A DNA stretch of 64,000 bases, taken from assembly GCF_901709675.1 (NCBI RefSeq), contig NC_051108.1, forward strand, positions 4,374,631 to 4,438,630. Direction: 5' to 3'. The DNA comes from Syngnathus acus (lineage: Eukaryota > Chordata > Actinopteri > Syngnathiformes > Syngnathidae). Under the pieces are notes generated by a model, which had not been told where the DNA came from, did no database searches, and saw only the letters and a list, made by a program, of their open reading frames with translations. Position 1 is the stretch's first letter. Each line of letters starts with the position of its first letter. This document shows positions 12,201 to 24,513 of this stretch, in pieces. A program made the position numbers and the translations under genes.

Positions 12201-12700
12201 CAAAGGTGTAAGGGTGAAGGTCTCCACGATGAGATTTGAAAGGAAATAAAAGAGGACTCAAAGTTGGAAACGGGGAGAACATCGGGGCAAAAGTGAAATA
12301 CAGGACATAAAGAAAAAAAATCAATTTAATTAATTTCAGTAATGCATGATTTTTTTTTGTAATTTGAAAACATTGCACAGTTTGAAACGCTCGCTAATTT
12401 TGTGATAGCTATTATACGCGCAACCCACTTTTCTTTTTTCTGAGAAGACGGAGTGAGAGGGAGGACAAGTTAGCAGGATACTTCTCCTTCTTAGCTCCAG
12501 CTTCTAATTGATTTGGTTGCTTAATCCCCGCTCAGATAGAGACTGAGAGACAGACACGGCGAGAGAATGCTGTGTGATTGGGGCATTTAAATTCCTTTGG
12601 CGCAACACTGCGGCACCATAGAGGTCATTTAAATGAATGTGGATAAGTCACTGCTTATGTTTACTTTGAGGATTTTCTGCTCGCTGACAACCATAATTCA
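9276..12700. other. Intergenic, no gene seen
   Basis: No recognisable coding exon. Several 100-residue frames (9717-10037 minus, 10465-10791 plus, 10845-11177 minus) have no domain, no codon-use signal I can see and no flanking splice logic. Confidence 0.5.
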
Positions 12701-13131
12701 CAGCGGCTGTGTCAAACTCACTTTTTTCGCGAGCCGCATTGTCGTCGTAGTTTCTTTCGGAGGGCCATTATGACTGTCAACCCAAATAAATGTATGAGCA
12801 CCTCATATTATATACAGTAAAAGCTACAAAACAAATTGACAAATAGCTCGTTTTCAAATCAGATGAGTAAAAACTGGTCAAATATTAAGATATTATTCAA
12901 AGTGAAGACAATTAAAAGCTTTAAATAGCTTGCTTGGGGTGACCTTTCACGCATCCGTAATACTGTTTGTTGTTTCATGTTGTATGTCTTGGATATTGCG
13001 TGAATAAACTCAAACTCAAATTTGCAATTCTAGTAATGACATGAATTTGATGCACAATTTGTCTTTGCGGGCCACATAAAATGATGTGGCGGACCGTATC
13101 TGGCCCCCGGGCCTTGTGTTTGACACCTGTG
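12701..13131 (+). mobile_element. hAT-like MITE, plus orientation
   Basis: Starts near GGCTGTGTCAAACTCA and ends GTGTTTGACACCTGTGG, a TIR pair typical of hAT non-autonomous elements. Inside are GGGCCATTATGACTGTCAAC and TTTGTCTTTGCGGGCC, shared with the copy at 33531-33826. About 90 bp near 12930-13020, ending in AATAAACTCAAACTCAAA, is absent from that copy and looks like a retroposon-tail insertion. Confidence 0.7.
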
Positions 13132-13136
13132 GTCTA

Positions 13137-13382
13137 CAGCAAGGGTGTCAAACTCTGGCCCCCTATATTTGTCCCGCCGTGTAATTATATTTGGTCCACA
13201 AAGACAAATTGTGCATTGACTTTGTGTCAATACAAAAATTGCAAATTTTCTTCACTTTTAAAAAAATATTCACGCAATTTTTATTACCATTCATCTTTTT
13301 AAAAATTAGAACAGTTTTTACTAGTCTCTGATTTCAAAACTAGTTTGTTGTGTAGCCTATACAGCATATTATATGAGACGTA
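13137..13382 (-). mobile_element. hAT-like MITE, minus orientation, truncated
   Basis: Begins AAGGGTGTCAAACTCTGGCC and is the reverse complement of part of the element at 33531-33826, including AATTGTGCATTGAC, ATTACCATTCATCTTT and CTCTGATTTCAAAA. It stops before the other TIR. It abuts the plus-oriented copy, giving a tail-to-tail pair. Confidence 0.75.
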
Positions 13383-15970
13383 ATGGCCTTCAGAAGGAAA
13401 CTAAACCTAGTCTACAGATTTGTGATTGGAGAACGTAAGAGTAAGATTGGTGATGTGAGTGGTCCATCAAATGACCATTTCCGCATCATCTTCTCTTCTC
13501 AGAGCCACTCTGCACAAACAAAAAAAAAAAAGAACATCCATGCCAGGAGTGAATCCATGGCTCTCTTGACGTTATGAGGTTAAATGCAAAAGAAACGCGT
13601 ATTGAGGCTTAGCTGTAGACTAATATTGGACTGTGACCATGAAAGACATTTCTAATCTGCTCAAGCAAAATCACATTAACTCCCTTAATGTATTTTCTCT
13701 ACACTAACACAGCTCGTCTGGGAATGTTTTTAATGAGAAACTTAGCAGTGGAGTCAGTGGAGGGAAAAGTAGGAAATGCTGTGATGCTATTCGGCTCAAG
13801 CAAACTGCACACGCTTGGATGATTGGGAGGTGCAGTGCTGCGTCGGTAAATTTTGCCAGTTCGTTTTTCTTTGTCATTCGGCAGTGGTCCAGGTAACCGG
13901 GCTCAGAGGACCAAACTTGTAGTCCCCTGGTATACTCAATCAGTCAAATGATCACAAGATGTTGGGTGTTTGTATTTATTTAGAGGCAGGGGGGGAATTG
14001 AAGGGATTAGTGTTTTTAAATCCAAAGCGGGGAAAATACAGTAAAGTCATTAAGGCTGATCAACTTCCCAGAGTCACAAAATGGAGGAGAGCCAATGTGG
14101 GCTGTGAAGTACAACGTAAACAACTTTCAGAATTATTCTTATTCGATTATTTTTTTTTATCATTTATAAGAGCAGCACTTTCTGTTTGACTTTGACTAGT
14201 TATTAGTCACGTCTGTAGAGCGGTTGAATGAGCTATTGTGAAGTCGACCATAACCAGGTCAGATTCTAATCTCTGTAACAACGCAAATTGCTTTACGGTT
14301 CCCATGTAAACAGACGAGGGTTAGTGAGCCGTGGTTGTCTGGGTGGGCTCCCAGGAAACAAAATGGAATAGGCTGAATAACAATTATCCCTGGGGAACTT
14401 CCAACTGAGTGACACAATAGAGCAAGTTTGTTTGTAGCGGAAATCTTCAATGCCATGTTCACACAGACGTGACTCTGCTAATTGCAAATATTCTTTTCTA
14501 AATTGAACTTGCCGTTCGATATAATGAATCTGCTCTTGATGTCAGCTGCTGCGATGGGAATTAAAGCTATTCAATTTTTTTCAAAGGCCTGCTGCGGTAA
14601 CCATGTGATGCATTGACTTGGAGCATCATGTTGATCTAATTAAATCCTGCAGACTTTCTTACATCAACATAGTAGAAATCACAATAATCATTGTCATTGG
14701 ATTATCAATCGACCTCAACCACCCATGGGAATAAAATCTTGGACTTGATCCGATCGGAATGTTTCAAATTGGACGTGTACATGAAGTATTTTTATCCCCA
14801 TCAGGCTTTTAACCGGAATAAATGCATCCATGTAAACATAGTGTCCCTTTAATTTGCACTGTGGCACATCTCATGAATACAATGAAAGCATTGGCAAAGG
14901 TCCAAGTGCAAATGACTGCAGATAGATAGTGTGGCGCCAAGTCAAAGAAAAGGACAGTGCAGCCACAAAGTAGACATGAGTAATCCAAGTGGAGAAATGT
15001 CACTTTAGATCCCGCTGCCTTTTGCATTGATTGGATGGAGACATAATTAAAAGCGGCAGCAAAGCAATCAATAACAATCCCCACTGTGAGCCACAGACAG
15101 AAGTGCAGACCACCCTCCATTTTGCACTCTGTTTTCCACCCAAACACATTGAGAGGTGCTCGAGTGGTGACTGGAAGCGTGACTAGACGTGACATGCGGC
15201 AGTAGCGACGCACGTTATGTAAGAGTCATCCCGTGCACGCCTTGCTCTCTTTCTGCATTTGAGTGTGAAGACTCAGCAAAAGAGCCAAATCTCATCCGTG
15301 AACAACCCACCCACGTGCTCTTCTCACCACATGCTATCATATGTTAGCGAGAGCAACATCACGGCCCACTCGATGAAACTCCAAGGTGTAAAAACTCCAT
15401 GGAAAAGAGTCAAGTTGCATTTTCATGCATTTAAAAAAAAAAAATCCTATTTTTATTCACAATTCTGTTTTGAGGTGTCTACAGTTAAGTCCTGGTGTAC
15501 ATCTGGGGTACCCCCTGGGGTATACAATGACTGTAAGCTTCTTTGGCATGAGTAGATTACAGGGGGGGTTGGTAGTAGTGACACCCTCTGTCCTGTCGAG
15601 TTGATCACAACCACATAATCCTCACCACATCCAAATTACACTGTCAACCTGACACACGGAACATCTGTCTTTAAAAACACACATATATTTTATTGCAACA
15701 TTCAATTTAGCTTTGACCTTCATTTGATTTTCTCTTCATGTCCAGTTGTTGTTCTCTAAGAAAGAAATGAAAAGGTGTTTGATTCAATAATCCAGAAATT
15801 AATTTCCAAGGACATCCAGTTCTATGCCTTTTCTGTGACTGTCTCTCAATAGCACATTTATCTGCCCGTTAAATACAACACTTGCTGGCAGGTTTTTTAC
15901 TACCAGGACCAAAATTTGACATCTCAGACAAGAACAACAAAAAACAATTTCTTATGTTTTCTGACAAATA
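13383..15970. other. Intergenic, no gene seen
   Basis: No recognised exon. A 134-codon minus-strand frame at 14809-15213 is the longest in the desert but is Cys- and Phe-rich without a known domain; see rejected items. Confidence 0.45.
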
Positions 15971-16378
15971 CCATATTTTCCGGACTATAAGGCGCACCGG
16001 ACTATAAAGCGCACCTTCAATGAATGGCCCATTTTTTAAAACGTTGTCCTTATATAAGGCGCACCGGACTATAAGGCGCACCATTAATGCATCATGTCAG
16101 ATTTTGAATCCAAATCAAACCATTCTCCATTTTATCTTTTTTATTTCAACTTCAGATGCAACAAATTACTTTATAATCACCAAAATAATGATCCATAGTC
16201 TTTTTGATTCATGATTCATAGTCTTCAGCGGGCCACTTATGATTGATTTCATGACACAATGCTTCGGGCGAGTTTAAATTTAGGAATTTGGTCCATATAT
16301 AAGGCGCACCGGACTATTAGGCGCACTTTTGAGAAAATTTTAGGTTTTTAGGTGCGCCTTATAGTCCGGAAAATACGG
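15971..16378 (+). mobile_element. TA-flanked palindromic MITE, long subfamily (copy 2)
   Basis: Ends CCATATTTTCCGGACTATAA and TTATAGTCCGGAAAATACGG, flanked by TA. The core matches copy 1 closely, including GCGGGCCACTTATGATTGAT. Confidence 0.9.
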
Positions 16379-17679
16379 TAGACTTTCTTACATTTCCAAG
16401 AGCTATTCGTTACATCGTGTTGTAGTGACAAAGTCAAATACAAGCTACATGTAATTGAGTCTTAAAAGTTTTACAGTCCTATATAAGATAAGCAACAGGC
16501 TTTAATAAAAATGGCTCTTGCATACTTTTAAAATCCACACTACTTGTCTAGTACGATAAGACCACCAGTATAAATTGAATTTGCGGTTAAGCTGGTAATG
16601 ATTAGCTAATGGACCTAATGTCCCATGCAGTGCTTATCCTGCTTCTCTGATGGATGATGGTGGGGTGGATGGAGGGAAGATGTCACCCTGCATCATCTCA
16701 CACGGTAAATGCATGCCATGCTAGTGCTCCAAATTTTTTGGGGGCCCGGTGAGTCACTTTTGTAATGATTCCCAATCAAGCACTGAAAAAGTATTGATTG
16801 AAGGCTCTCGATGCATAGAAATAATTGAAATGTCCTCTTCAACAATTATAATTCATCACCAATCAAGCAAGGGGACCATAAATAGACCCTGGCTTCTTCT
16901 AAGCTTCTTCTGAAAGTGGATTTGTGTGATTGCTTGTTTGCAGGTTCAAATTTCCATCATGGAGGTCTTTCTCACTGGCTCCGATCCAGCTCCCACTCAT
17001 AGTGTTTGAAAAATATTTTAGGGCAAGTGTGATTGACAGAAGCGGTATTCACAATAACTATTGATAGATGACACTACAGAGGAAGGTCATCTCCTCAAGG
17101 TATGAATAATGAGAATGAATAAATATAATTAAATAAAACCGAATCAGTTGACCGGTTAAATCAACGCTTCTGACCTCTCGACATTATTATTTCAACAGCA
17201 CACTAATAAGGTGGAATTAAAAAGGGATCATTACTATCACTTTGTGGCTTCAAGTTGTGAGTCACTGTGTGTATCTTAAAAACATGGAAGAAGTATGTTT
17301 ATCATTATTATTATTTTCCCAATGTGGTCTCTTAATTATTGTTATTTTTTGGTCTCTCATACCTAATGTTTTAAATACTCCCGCAAAAGGATAGTAGGAT
17401 GTATGGTCTTTATCGTGTCCAATTCATTATGAGACTCATTAATTCATATTTATTTCACAGTGAAGATTCTTCCTTCAGAAGATGTCCTCTCAGTTTTGAT
17501 GGTAGCGACGCAGCTCCAGCAGGTGAAAGCAACAGCCTGAGGTAACACACAACAAGCTCCCGAATCATCTCCTTAAAGCTCACCACTGCATTAAAATATG
17601 ACTGGATTATGCTAAATAGCTTTTCATAGTTCTCTGGGCAAAAAAAATGGCAGGAGTGAGTAGATGTGCTGAGGTAATA
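16379..17679. other. Intergenic, no gene seen
   Basis: AT-rich unique-looking sequence; nothing recognised. Confidence 0.5.
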
Positions 17680-17899
17680 CAGTATTTTCCGCACTAAAAA
17701 CCTCCAATTTTCTCAAAAGCGCCTTATAATCAGGTGCGCCTTATATATGGACCAATATTGAGCCACTACAGCAGGCGTGTCCAAAGTCCGGCCCGCGGGC
17801 CAAATGTATATATCTTATATATGGACAAAGTTTTAAAATGGGCCATTCATTGAAGGTGCGCCTTATAATCCGATGCGCCTTATAGTGCGGAAAATACGT
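17680..17899 (-). mobile_element. Palindromic MITE, hAT-carrying subfamily (copy 3)
   Basis: Ends CAGTATTTTCCGCACTA and TAGTGCGGAAAATACG in inverted orientation, preceded by TA. The interior contains CAGGCGTGTCCAAAGTCCGG then CCCGCGGGCCAAATG, which resembles a hAT-type end. The interior is nearly identical to the copy at 63285-63526. Confidence 0.85.
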
Positions 17900-19450
17900 T
17901 AAATAATTATTATTATAAATTATTATTATCATAAATTTTTATTAATTATATATTTTTTTCACATCTAAATTGAGACAACCATCAACATGTTTTTAATGGT
18001 GATGCAAGAAACAAGTCCCCTCTGATATCACACCATTGTGCAGACCCCACCCCTGAAAAAACTATCACATCCAAAGTGGTCAATGCTCACTAGCTAAGTG
18101 TAAGCACCATAATAGAGACAAGAGGAAGTCAAATAAGAGCGAGAGGCAAGAAGCCCCAGGGAAAAGTCTATTTCCTCCCATTAAAGACTATTTGCTGTGT
18201 TTCAGTGTTTGAAAGGTGCTGCTGGAACGTTCTGGAATGTCACTCAGCTTTCCTGTAAATTGTATTTTTCCAGTTGTTTTAGACTGTGAACACATCAGAC
18301 ACTTACGGGGTGAGTGTTATTTTCAAAGGGGGCTTACTGACATTTATATACTCGACTATTATGGAGTCTCCTACTTTATGTCCTCTTTTGACACGTAAAA
18401 AATTATCCCGGTTATTTTTTTTCATCCAATGCAATTCTATTTAGATCATACTTTGTATACGTGGTTGCTATTGATGGCAGTTCAAACACAATAGACTACT
18501 CGGGCTGACATATTTTGTACTAGAAGCCCTGAAGTATAATGTTTTTTACTGTGTTACTTTACAATACACTTGATTCTATTTCTATTGTTTTTCACATTAA
18601 AAACAAACAGGCTGGCGTTTCCTATCTTTTTGCGCTTTTATTACTAATATGTAGGGTCCAGTCTCAACAGTTTTAGTATCCTTTCCACGACTTTACGGAC
18701 TCAATTTATGGACTTTATACAACCAGTGGCCAAACATTTGTTCACGAAGCCATCAAAACAAACACTGAGGCTAAAAAAAGGAGGCTGGAATCCAGATGAG
18801 CAGCTGGCTACTCATCATAAGCAGGCAAGTTTTTATTCATTTCTGCACTGTGCGTGCTGATTACGAGTGTAGTGCTTCCGCTTGTGTCAAGATCAGCCAT
18901 TGTGACTGGAAAAGGGCCAAGTTGACGCCGGAAAAATAAAGTCTGAAAGCTACGAGGAGGAGCTGGAATGAAACTCACTGCAGACGAAATCAATATTTAG
19001 CTTACAGTCATGTCAACAAGGAGGGCACATGGAGGGATATTTAGATTGGAATATTACACACCGCACTCCTCGTTCCTTCCGGAGAAAAGTAGCAGTAGCT
19101 CTGGACCTCTGCCCCATTTGAATGGTCAGCAGTAAAACGATTAGCTGAGGGAGCGGACCGAGAGAGTGTGTGCGATGACCAAGCCAATTTACCACCGTGC
19201 ACTGTCATTATTGAATACATTACACACTCGTCGTGGAGCTGATGGAGCCAAACTGCTGTCAACTTAATTACTCCAAGAGCACTTTGCGGCTGAGGCACAT
19301 TTTAATATTTTCTCAGTGGACTCCCTCTGGCCACTGTCTTGGATGATGAACAAAAAGATGGCGCCCGTGCTAATTCTCGTTGTTTCCGGTCATGTCAATT
19401 ACCGTTAACTTACTCGTGTTTTGGGTGTTTACAGGAATAGGGTGGGTGGT

Positions 19451-19504
<54 letters not shown>

Positions 19505-22202
19505 GTGCCTTTTTTTTTTTTTTTTTATCATAGCAAACTTGAATGGCACGAGTAGAACACCACACTTTTTGACAAGAACTGTAAGCCAAAGTTACAATAG
19601 AATAACAAATTCATTGATAATGAGTAATGGTAAAAATACTACAAAAATTAAATAAATGCCCATTAAAATTAAAAAATACTGCATTAAAAGTATTAATTTA
19701 TTTATTGTGGCTTCTGATATTTACGTCTAAGATTTTTTTTTTAATCAGCAGGCTTCTTTCTGGTTCATGGAAAATGACAAAAGATAAGTACCATTAGCAT
19801 TCTTATGTGTTGAACTGCTAAAACAATCTAATAAAATAATGAAGTCTATTAAATGTGAAAATGAAAAGAAAAAGGAAGCAATAATTTGTTTTTATTAGTA
19901 GTTTAGTAGTAATCGACTGCTCCAATTACGGAAGAATGTTGTGAAGAGATATTTTAATTTATAGGGTAGAGAAAGAATATTTCAAGACTGAAACAGTACC
20001 ATAAACATATAAATAAATTTCTCAGACAAATAATTATTCAATTTAAAAAAATGGAGACGTTTGATATTTACATCTCACTTTAAGAACACAAAGCTCCGAG
20101 TATTTGTTTTTTCAGGGAGACGACCACACTGCAACACACGTCAATTCAATTAGACCACATGTAGAATTACATAACCAAAATACTGATGCATTGGGCCGCT
20201 GCTTTCTTCTTCCTTTTCAAGTAAAACTCTGCCAGTTGCATCATAAAAGGCAAAATAACTTGATTGTATGAATTATGTATTTTGGGGGATTTAGAGCCTT
20301 TTATGTGTGCCAAATCACACACATGCACATGAAACAATATGCAGGAGCACAACATGCAAAAGATGTTGTTCAAGTTAGGTTAACTGCACTTTGCTTCATT
20401 TGAATTATGCAAACTGAGTACTGTATACCATCCATTGGGGAGTAAATATGAATTTGAAATATTAATATGATGTTCCGTCTTTTAGTTACTTTTAGTCACT
20501 TTTTTTTTCCGACTAATTCCTCAGCCTGCGATACGTCTTTTTCTTGCACTTAATGAAATCGGCAGACTTTGCAAGTCACAATTTTTAAACACATAGGTGT
20601 GGGAATATAAAACAGCTTTTCAGGTGTAAATTGGACCCGAGGGGCGCATACTTGGAAAGCACTCATAGTTTACACGAGCCAAAATCAACAGATGTAACAG
20701 CCCAAAGAAACTTGTTGTGATAAAGAACACGAGTCGTATACGACAGAGACTACCATTGTAGAACAATTAAATGTGATGAAAAACTGGTTTTGTACTGTGT
20801 ATGGTTACACCCCTGGTCCGTCAATCCATGTTGATAACTCTCAATTTTTTTTCTCTTGCATACTGCAAGTTTGAAGGATGCGATGTTAATGTCACAACAG
20901 CTGAATCAGTGGTCTGCTAAGTTCTCCTGTTGCATGAGGCTGAAGCAGCATGCTGTGAGAGCTGTCACATTCCATGCCTGTCGCTCACTGCCTGAACACA
21001 TTAAAAGATGCAGACAGGCAGATGGATGTCACCGCCAGCCTTCCAGTAAGTCGACCTGCTTGATAAATTACTGGGCGCTCATTATGCACCAAGGCAAAAG
21101 CATCAAGTAATTTTCAGTTGGCAGCATTTTTCTTGTTTATTCACTCTTATGTTGTTTCTGTTGATCCAAAACACATGAATTCATTTCAATTTATACATTC
21201 ATTTCAAATTTAAAAAAAAAAAGCAAAACAATTCATGAAGTAAACTTTGAAAAATGATTTTCTACCAAAAGTATGATCACAGGAAAGTTGGAATTTGTAA
21301 ACATAAAATAATTCATTTAAATGGCATATTTGGAAATACAAAAATGAATATCTATCCCTCCATTTCTATTCTACTTGCCTTATTAAGACAGAACTAACTA
21401 TAAATAAATAAATAAAATTTCAAGTTTAGTGGGGACCTGAAAATACTGGCAAATATGGACAGGCTTTTTTTTTATATAAAGCATTTATACATTTTATAAA
21501 TCATTAGATTGTGCCCTTAATGCTGTTGCTAGTAAGTATCCCAATTGCGTTAATGGAGAAAGTAGTACATGTTGTGACAGAAGCGCTTCGAAACTGAAAA
21601 GACTTGTCGCCTTAAGACATGATTGTTCATTTAGAGTGTTAAATAATTCTGTCTATGTTAAAACTGCCCCGTGGAGCAAACAATCAAGTGTTTTGTTTAG
21701 CCCAAAATATATTGAGTGTGTCCTTGAGGTCTAACAAAAAAAAAAAAAAAAACGCTGAGTGCATTTGCTTGATCATAAAATATTTGCAAGGCAGATTTTT
21801 AAATCACTTTAAATAATGCATTATTTGCATCAATTTTTAGTAGCTCATTCTTCCTTGCTATTACTGGCGCATCACTGCTTTTCCTCTTCAAACTATAAAA
21901 TCACAAGCATGTGTGAAACCTTAATAATTGGCCTCTGTGTGTCCCCTAAGACTAAACAAGTACCTGGAACAATTCAGTCAAGCTAAATCGACTCACGGCT
22001 TTAATTTACATCACATGTTCCGACACAGCAAAGCTTATTATCTCATTTTCTGGATGTAAAGTCGCTACTTTTTGCACAAAATTTGAATAAAGTCCAATGA
22101 GGCTTATTTATTTTTCCTGATTTTTATGATATTGTACAATTTGTGCATATTCTCTTATTTTTTTAAATTTATATATGAACAAATCGGGGATTTTCCACGA
22201 AT
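17900..22202. other. Intergenic, no gene seen
   Basis: Contains a (GT)n microsatellite at about 19450-19501. No recognised exon, and only short non-domain frames. Confidence 0.5.
19450..19501. repeat. (GT)n microsatellite
   Basis: About 25 GT dinucleotides, followed shortly by a T-run. Confidence 0.95.
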
Positions 22203-22248
22203 TTGGTGCGGTTATATTCCGGTGCGGTTTATAGTCCAGAAATTACGG
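22203..22248. mobile_element. Solo end of a MITE-related element
   Basis: GGTGCGGTTTATAGTCCAGA then AATTACGG plus TA matches the right end of the short GTGCGGC-type relatives at 28260 and 41655. No matching left end was found nearby, so this is a remnant. Confidence 0.55.
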
Positions 22249-23612
22249 TAAATGACATTAAAAGTCAATACTGTTTGTTTTCCACTCCAAGTCTCATTTG
22301 TGATTCTCTGTGTGCTGCTAGGCTACCAGAACAGCCAGAACAGCCGTTTCATTTCCCGCGAGTCGAAAATGAATATTAAAATGATTGAGTCAAGGTAACC
22401 ATTTGTTTTAAGAGAGACGGGGGCTTTAGTAAGACACAAATGGTTATAATGAGCTCTTGTTTAATGTATGTGTGATTAAGTGTGTGCCATAACTGTCTTG
22501 CATACCAATTTATAATTAAAGAAGCCTCTTGGGTTAAAGTTCAAAACTTGTCAGAAAAGAAAATGTCCAGTTGTCTCAATTTTAATGTAATTTGCAGATT
22601 ACATATCGAGGTATAAAAAGTGTTTCTTCTTCCTAATTCTTAAAATAAGAGCAGCATTTTTGTTGCTCTCTTAAGATATCAACATTTTGGCCAATTTGAT
22701 TTCTTTATCATTTGAAAACCAATTAAGGACAAAGTGATATGTGCCATCTGTTAGTGTGTTGATAATTCTGGTTTTCTTTTTTAATGTGTATTAATAAAAC
22801 AAAAAAAAATAGTATTAAACCACAGCAAAGCAGCATGCTCTGCAATAAATTTGTGTTGGCGAAGGTCTTTACTTCCTATCAGCATAATTACTCAAAAACA
22901 GAATTTTTAATCCCTATTTCACCAAGATTGAGGCACATGACAAAAAAAAATGCATCATTTTAAAATCCGGCCTAACAATCAGAACAATAAACATCACAAT
23001 TACAAGGACATAGAAAATAATCACACAATCAAAACGAGATGAAACTAATACACTCCTATTTATTTATTTGTGTATTATTTATTTATTTATTTGCTCTCTG
23101 CAATAGGTTGTGGTAATCAATATTCCCCGCCTATTTCACCATCCAAGTCGACTTTTTGGAAATACTAGATAATGCATACGAACTGAACATAGTGGGCTGA
23201 CAGAGGTTCGGGAAGGCAGTTTATAAAAGCCGATCATACTGAACACCGTCTTCCCACAAAGAATGCACATTCATCATAGTTCACTTGAGTCAATCATGAA
23301 CCACTTTTAAGTGAACTGAAGTCATTCAGCAGATGTGGCATTAATGAAGTGTCACTCCAACCAAGTATTGTTATATGTTAATTTCAAATTTTAACCTGTC
23401 ATGTATATCTAGCCAGCTTTTTTAAAAATGCTTCATGGCAAAAATAAAACAAAGAAATTAAAAGACATATTGCTCCAAAATTCATATAATTGAAAATTAT
23501 TTCCAATTAAATGTTCCTGTGCCCAAAAAAATTTGACAACAGAGGGCACATTTAATCTTATCACCTCCCTATATATATATCACACAACACTCGATCTATT
23601 CAATTAGCATCC
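22249..23612. other. Intergenic, no gene seen
   Basis: AT-rich; nothing recognised. Confidence 0.45.
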
Positions 23613-23966
23613 ACACAAAAGCATCTGAAAGGAGACTGTTAACTTCATTGTCACTTGTGTCTGTTGTATCTCAAAAGGGCCACCTGCCAGCCACACAAAT
23701 GCTGGCTAGCCCTCCCGGCTTACGAGTGACGGCATGCCATTTTACCCGCCCTCGCTACCATAATAAACGTACTGTGCTCTTTCTTTTTTTTCCAAATGCT
23801 GAAGGTCAAAGATAATTTAGGTCTTTTAGTGGATGAGAGAGGTGGTGAACGTGTGCCGAGCAGACTGGAGGCCTGCGGGCAACATGGTTAGGGCAGGTTA
23901 GGATTTAGCTCCGTTGCCATGGTGATAGATAGCGTGAAGATGTTGAGCTGATAAGTCCAACAAAAC
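23613..23966 (+). repeat. Diverged non-coding paralog B (pairs with 8143-8515)
   Basis: Colinear partner of 8143-8515. It retains AAGGGCCACCTGC, GGCATGCCATTT, GAAGGTCAAAG, TAATTTAGG, GTTGCCATGG and CTGATAAGTCCAACAAAAC in the same order and spacing, with small indels. Homology fades on both sides, so the duplicated unit is about 350-370 bp. Confidence 0.75.
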
Positions 23967-24238
23967 GTTTTTCACATTGTTGCATACTATAATAACACCA
24001 GCTGAGCATAAGGACAAACCAGATCTATTTCTAGAGCTTGTATTATGTATAATTCATGTACTGTACATGTTTAATTGCATGTTCATGTTGTTAGAATTCA
24101 TACGAGGGAATTGCAATCTCCTCAGGGTCTTTGCGATATTAAATGAAAGGCGGTCTTGTGTTTTATATTTAATATTTTTTTCAAATGAGTTGGATGCTAT
24201 TGGAACCTTCAAAAAGCATGTATGCTACTGCTCAAGTA

Positions 24239-24513
24239 CCGTATTTTCCGCACTATAAGGCGCACTGGATTATAAGGCGCACCTTCAATGAATGGCCCAT
24301 TTTAAAACTTTGTCCATATATAAGGCGCACCGGATTATAAGGCGCATCTTCAATGAATGGCTCATTTTAAAACTTTGTCCATATATATGGACACGCCTGC
24401 TGTAGTGACTCAATATTGGTCCATATATAAGGCGCACCGGATTATAAGGCACACTGTCAGCTTTTGAGAAAATTGGATGTTTTTAGGTGCGTCTTATAGT
24501 GCGGAAAATACGG
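24239..24513 (+). mobile_element. TA-flanked palindromic MITE, hAT-carrying subfamily (copy 4)
   Basis: Ends CCGTATTTTCCGCACTATAA and TTATAGTGCGGAAAATACGG, flanked by TA. The subterminal segment ATTATAAGGCGC plus TTCAATGAATGGC is duplicated in the left half. The interior has ACACGCCTGCTGTAGTGACT, a reduced version of the hAT-like insert seen in copies 3 and 12. Confidence 0.88.

Noticed and set aside
14809-15213. 134-codon minus-strand frame in the desert
   Set aside because: It is the longest open frame left of the NEK2-like gene, but it is Cys/Phe-rich with no domain, no splice context and no family resemblance; chance is more likely.
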